Part shown: one piece after another, positions 62,021-64,000 of the stretch | Position numbering within the stretch: position 1 is the stretch's first letter | How the letters are laid out: each line of letters opens with the position of its first letter | DNA from: Fictibacillus enclensis | Lineage (GTDB): Bacteria > Bacillota > Bacilli > Bacillales > Fictibacillaceae | DNA: 64,000 nt | NCBI RefSeq assembly: GCF_001457035.1 | Contig: NZ_KQ758622.1 | Coordinates: forward strand, 55,597-119,596 | Reading direction: 5' to 3' | Program-made: the position numbers and the translations under genes | Notes under the pieces: model-generated | What the model was told of the DNA's origin: nothing | Databases searched by the model: none | What the model saw: only the letters and a program-made list of their open reading frames with translations

Positions 62021-63460
62021 ATGATGCGGCATGAAGATTTGACACTACATACCGACAAGTACCAGATCAATATGATGTATGCTCATTGGAAAAACGGTAC
62101 ACAAAATAAAAAATGCGTTTGCGAAGCATTTTATCGCAAAAACCCGTTTGGCAATGGCTATGCTGTATTTGCAGGGCTTGAACGTATTGTTTATTATTTG
62201 CAGAATCTGCGCTTTACAGAAGAAGATATCAATTATTTAAAAGAACAGGAAGAACAATATGAGGAAGGATTTCTTCAGGAACTGAGGGAATTCCGGTTCA
62301 CGGGAAGCCTGGCTTCCGTTCAGGAAGGGAGCATCGTCTTTCCAAGAGAGCCGCTCCTCAGGATCGAAGCGAGAATTTTTGAAGCTCATCTGATCGAAAC
62401 GGCTCTATTGAACTTCATGAATTACCAAACCTTGATCGCGACCAAAGCGGCAAGAATTAAGCAGGTGGCACCTGAAGATTACTTTATGGAATTCGGATCG
62501 CGCCGCGCGCAGGAAGCGGACGCTGCCATCTGGGGAGCAAGAGCGGCCTATATTGCCGGTTTTGAAGCTACCTCCAATTTGTTGGCAGGCAAATACTTTG
62601 GGATTCCGACCAAGGGCACTCACGCTCACTCCTGGGTACAAAGCTTTGAAACGGAAGAAGAGTCTTTCCGAAAGTTTGCCGAAGCTCTTCCGGATCAAAG
62701 CACCTTGCTCGTTGACACATACGATACGATGAAAAGCGGAATTCCAAATGCCATCAAAATTGGCCTGGAATTGAAAGAAAAAGGGAAGACACTTAAAGGC
62801 ATCCGCCTCGACAGCGGGGATCTTGCGTATCTTTCCATTCAGGCGAGAAGAATGCTGGATGAAGCCGGATTGACGGATACGGTCATCGTTGGCTCCAACG
62901 ATCTGGATGAAGAAGTAATCTCTGAGCTGAAAAGCCAGGGTGCTACGATCACTTCCTGGGGCGTGGGAACCCAGCTCATTACAGCTGCTGACCAGCCGGC
63001 ACTTGGCGGAGTGTACAAGCTTGTTGCCCGTGAAAGCAATGGCGAGTATGTTCCAACCATAAAAGTATCAGGCAATGTGGAAAAAGTGACCAACCCGGGC
63101 TTCAAGACGGTATATCGTATCGTAAACGAAGACACAGGGAAAGCCGAAGCGGATTACATTGCGATGGTAGACGAAGCCCTTCCGGAAAAAGACATCTACC
63201 TTTTTGATCCGGTGGAAACCTATAAAAGCAAAACCATCCATAACTACCGAGCGGAAGAACTGCTCAAGCCGGTCTTTAATGAGGGAGAACTTGTTTATGA
63301 CTTGCCGCAGGTGGATGAAATCAAATCCCATTTCCGCAGCCAGATTAAGATGTTCTGGCCTCAGCACATGCGAAAGCTGAATCCGCAGACCTATCATGTG
63401 GACCTCAGCGAAAAAGCATGGACTACAAAAATGGAGCTCCTTAAAGAAGCAACCAAATAA
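62021..63460 (+). CDS. pncB: Nicotinate phosphoribosyltransferase
   Basis: This 479-residue enzyme couples nicotinate and PRPP to nicotinate mononucleotide in NAD salvage. LHTDKYQINMMYAHW at the start, FMEFGSRRAQEADAAIWGARAAY, GTHAHSWVQSF (with the phospho-acceptor His region), and GIRLDSGDLAYLS are family hallmarks. The length fits the bacterial PncB type. An AAAGGTG site precedes ATG 62021 (ATG 62024 is also possible). It is a single-gene unit with its own terminator, next to an rRNA operon. Confidence 0.95.
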   Translation: MMRHEDLTLHTDKYQINMMYAHWKNGTQNKKCVCEAFYRKNPFGNGYAVFAGLERIVYYLQNLRFTEEDINYLKEQEEQYEEGFLQELREFRFTGSLASVQEGSIVFPREPLLRIEARIFEAHLIETALLNFMNYQTLIATKAARIKQVAPEDYFMEFGSRRAQEADAAIWGARAAYIAGFEATSNLLAGKYFGIPTKGTHAHSWVQSFETEEESFRKFAEALPDQSTLLVDTYDTMKSGIPNAIKIGLELKEKGKTLKGIRLDSGDLAYLSIQARRMLDEAGLTDTVIVGSNDLDEEVISELKSQGATITSWGVGTQLITAADQPALGGVYKLVARESNGEYVPTIKVSGNVEKVTNPGFKTVYRIVNEDTGKAEADYIAMVDEALPEKDIYLFDPVETYKSKTIHNYRAEELLKPVFNEGELVYDLPQVDEIKSHFRSQIKMFWPQHMRKLNPQTYHVDLSEKAWTTKMELLKEATK

Positions 63461-63467
63461 TTATTCC

Positions 63468-63507
63468 AAGAGCCCGGTCGTTTTCATCTGCGGGCTCTTT
63501 TTTTATT
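63468..63507 (+). terminator. Terminator after pncB
   Basis: AAGAGCCCG (63468-63476) pairs with CGGGCTCTT (63491-63499), followed by T runs. Confidence 0.85.
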
Positions 63508-63607
63508 TTGATAAAAAGGGTTGACCACTCCTGAAATCGCTGGTATAGTAGTAAACGTTGCTGCTTTTGATACACACTTTCCTTCAAAAAAACATTGAAA
63601 AAAGTTG

Positions 63608-63636
63608 TTGACTTAGCAAGCAGGATTTGATAAGAT
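63608..63636 (+). promoter_or_regulatory. rRNA operon promoter
   Basis: TTGACT (63608-63613) and TAAGAT (63631-63636) are 17 bases apart, about 130 bases before mature 16S rRNA. The leader that follows (63640-63766) has TTTGAAAACCAAACAAAAGCC, a common Bacillus rrn leader feature. No gene is seen in 63508-63766. Confidence 0.75.
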
Positions 63637-63766
63637 ATTCCTTGTCGCCAATGAGAGCGACGGAAACAAACAGTTCTTTGAAAACCAAACAAAAGCCAGA
63701 GTAAGTCAGGGATTTTACAATCCCATCAATTTCTTATTTTTAAACATTAAGAGCTATATCAAACAC

Positions 63767-64000
<234 letters not shown>

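Overview
The window reads as low-to-moderate GC chromosomal DNA from a spore-forming member of the Bacillaceae. Reasons: strong Shine-Dalgarno sites with GTG and TTG starts, sigma-A promoters with 17-nt spacers, iol, sac/lev, guaA and pbuG genes that look closest to Bacillus-type proteins as I recall them, small Spo0E-like and SinI-like regulators, and a Bacillus-type 16S rRNA 5' end at the right edge. Genus and species cannot be fixed from the sequence alone.

Region 1 (1-18925) is for inositol catabolism. It starts inside iolA and continues with iolB, iolC, iolD and iolJ. An MFS transporter and an AraC regulator follow. Next comes a paralogous block: a TIM-barrel isomerase, a Gfo/Idh/MocA dehydrogenase, an iolT-like transporter broken by a one-base frameshift, and a second TIM-barrel enzyme. 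After that come iolE, an intact iolT, iolG and iolI, and an aldo-keto reductase. Three promoter regions here carry cre-like, LacI-family-like palindromes with a CG centre. A 33-codon gene with a near-consensus promoter sits on the minus strand before iolE.

Region 2 (18976-28452) is a patchwork of small units: a DUF4317 protein; a HxlR regulator with a HypO/YfkO-like nitroreductase; a MerR-type coiled-coil DNA-binding protein behind TATCGC palindromes; Spo0E-like, AbrB-like and SinI-like small regulators; an ArsR/SRPBCC pair with two palindromic operators; a DMT exporter divergent from an AraC regulator; a NERD-domain protein; and a cold-shock protein.

Region 3 (28585-36064, minus strand) is a fructan module: levB, sacB, and an upstream three-gene set of sensor kinase, AraC-type response regulator and orphan sugar-binding lipoprotein with no permease. 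Two 9-bp direct repeats 22 bp apart before sacB are candidate regulator sites.

Region 4 (36278-45792) holds an EamA transporter, a holin-like protein, a MoxR/DUF58/transglutaminase operon, then guaA and pbuG. Each of the last two sits behind a purine riboswitch of the guanine type.

Region 5 (46167-58529) is the most unusual part. It is a type VII secretion (ESX/Yuk-like) locus with a vWA protein, a PP2C phosphatase, a YukD-like ubiquitin-fold protein, an EssC ATPase without the usual FHA domains, a WXG100 protein, a kinase-TM-TPR protein and a 969-residue membrane-anchored protein with TDPGTP repeats. No canonical EssB/YukC, EssA or EsaA/YueB is seen. Kinase and phosphatase in one operon suggest phosphorylation control.

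Region 6 (58579-64000) has a minus-strand set (small Cys-tailed protein, DUF2085, EcsC family), a transglutaminase lipoprotein, pncB, and an rRNA promoter with the start of 16S rRNA.
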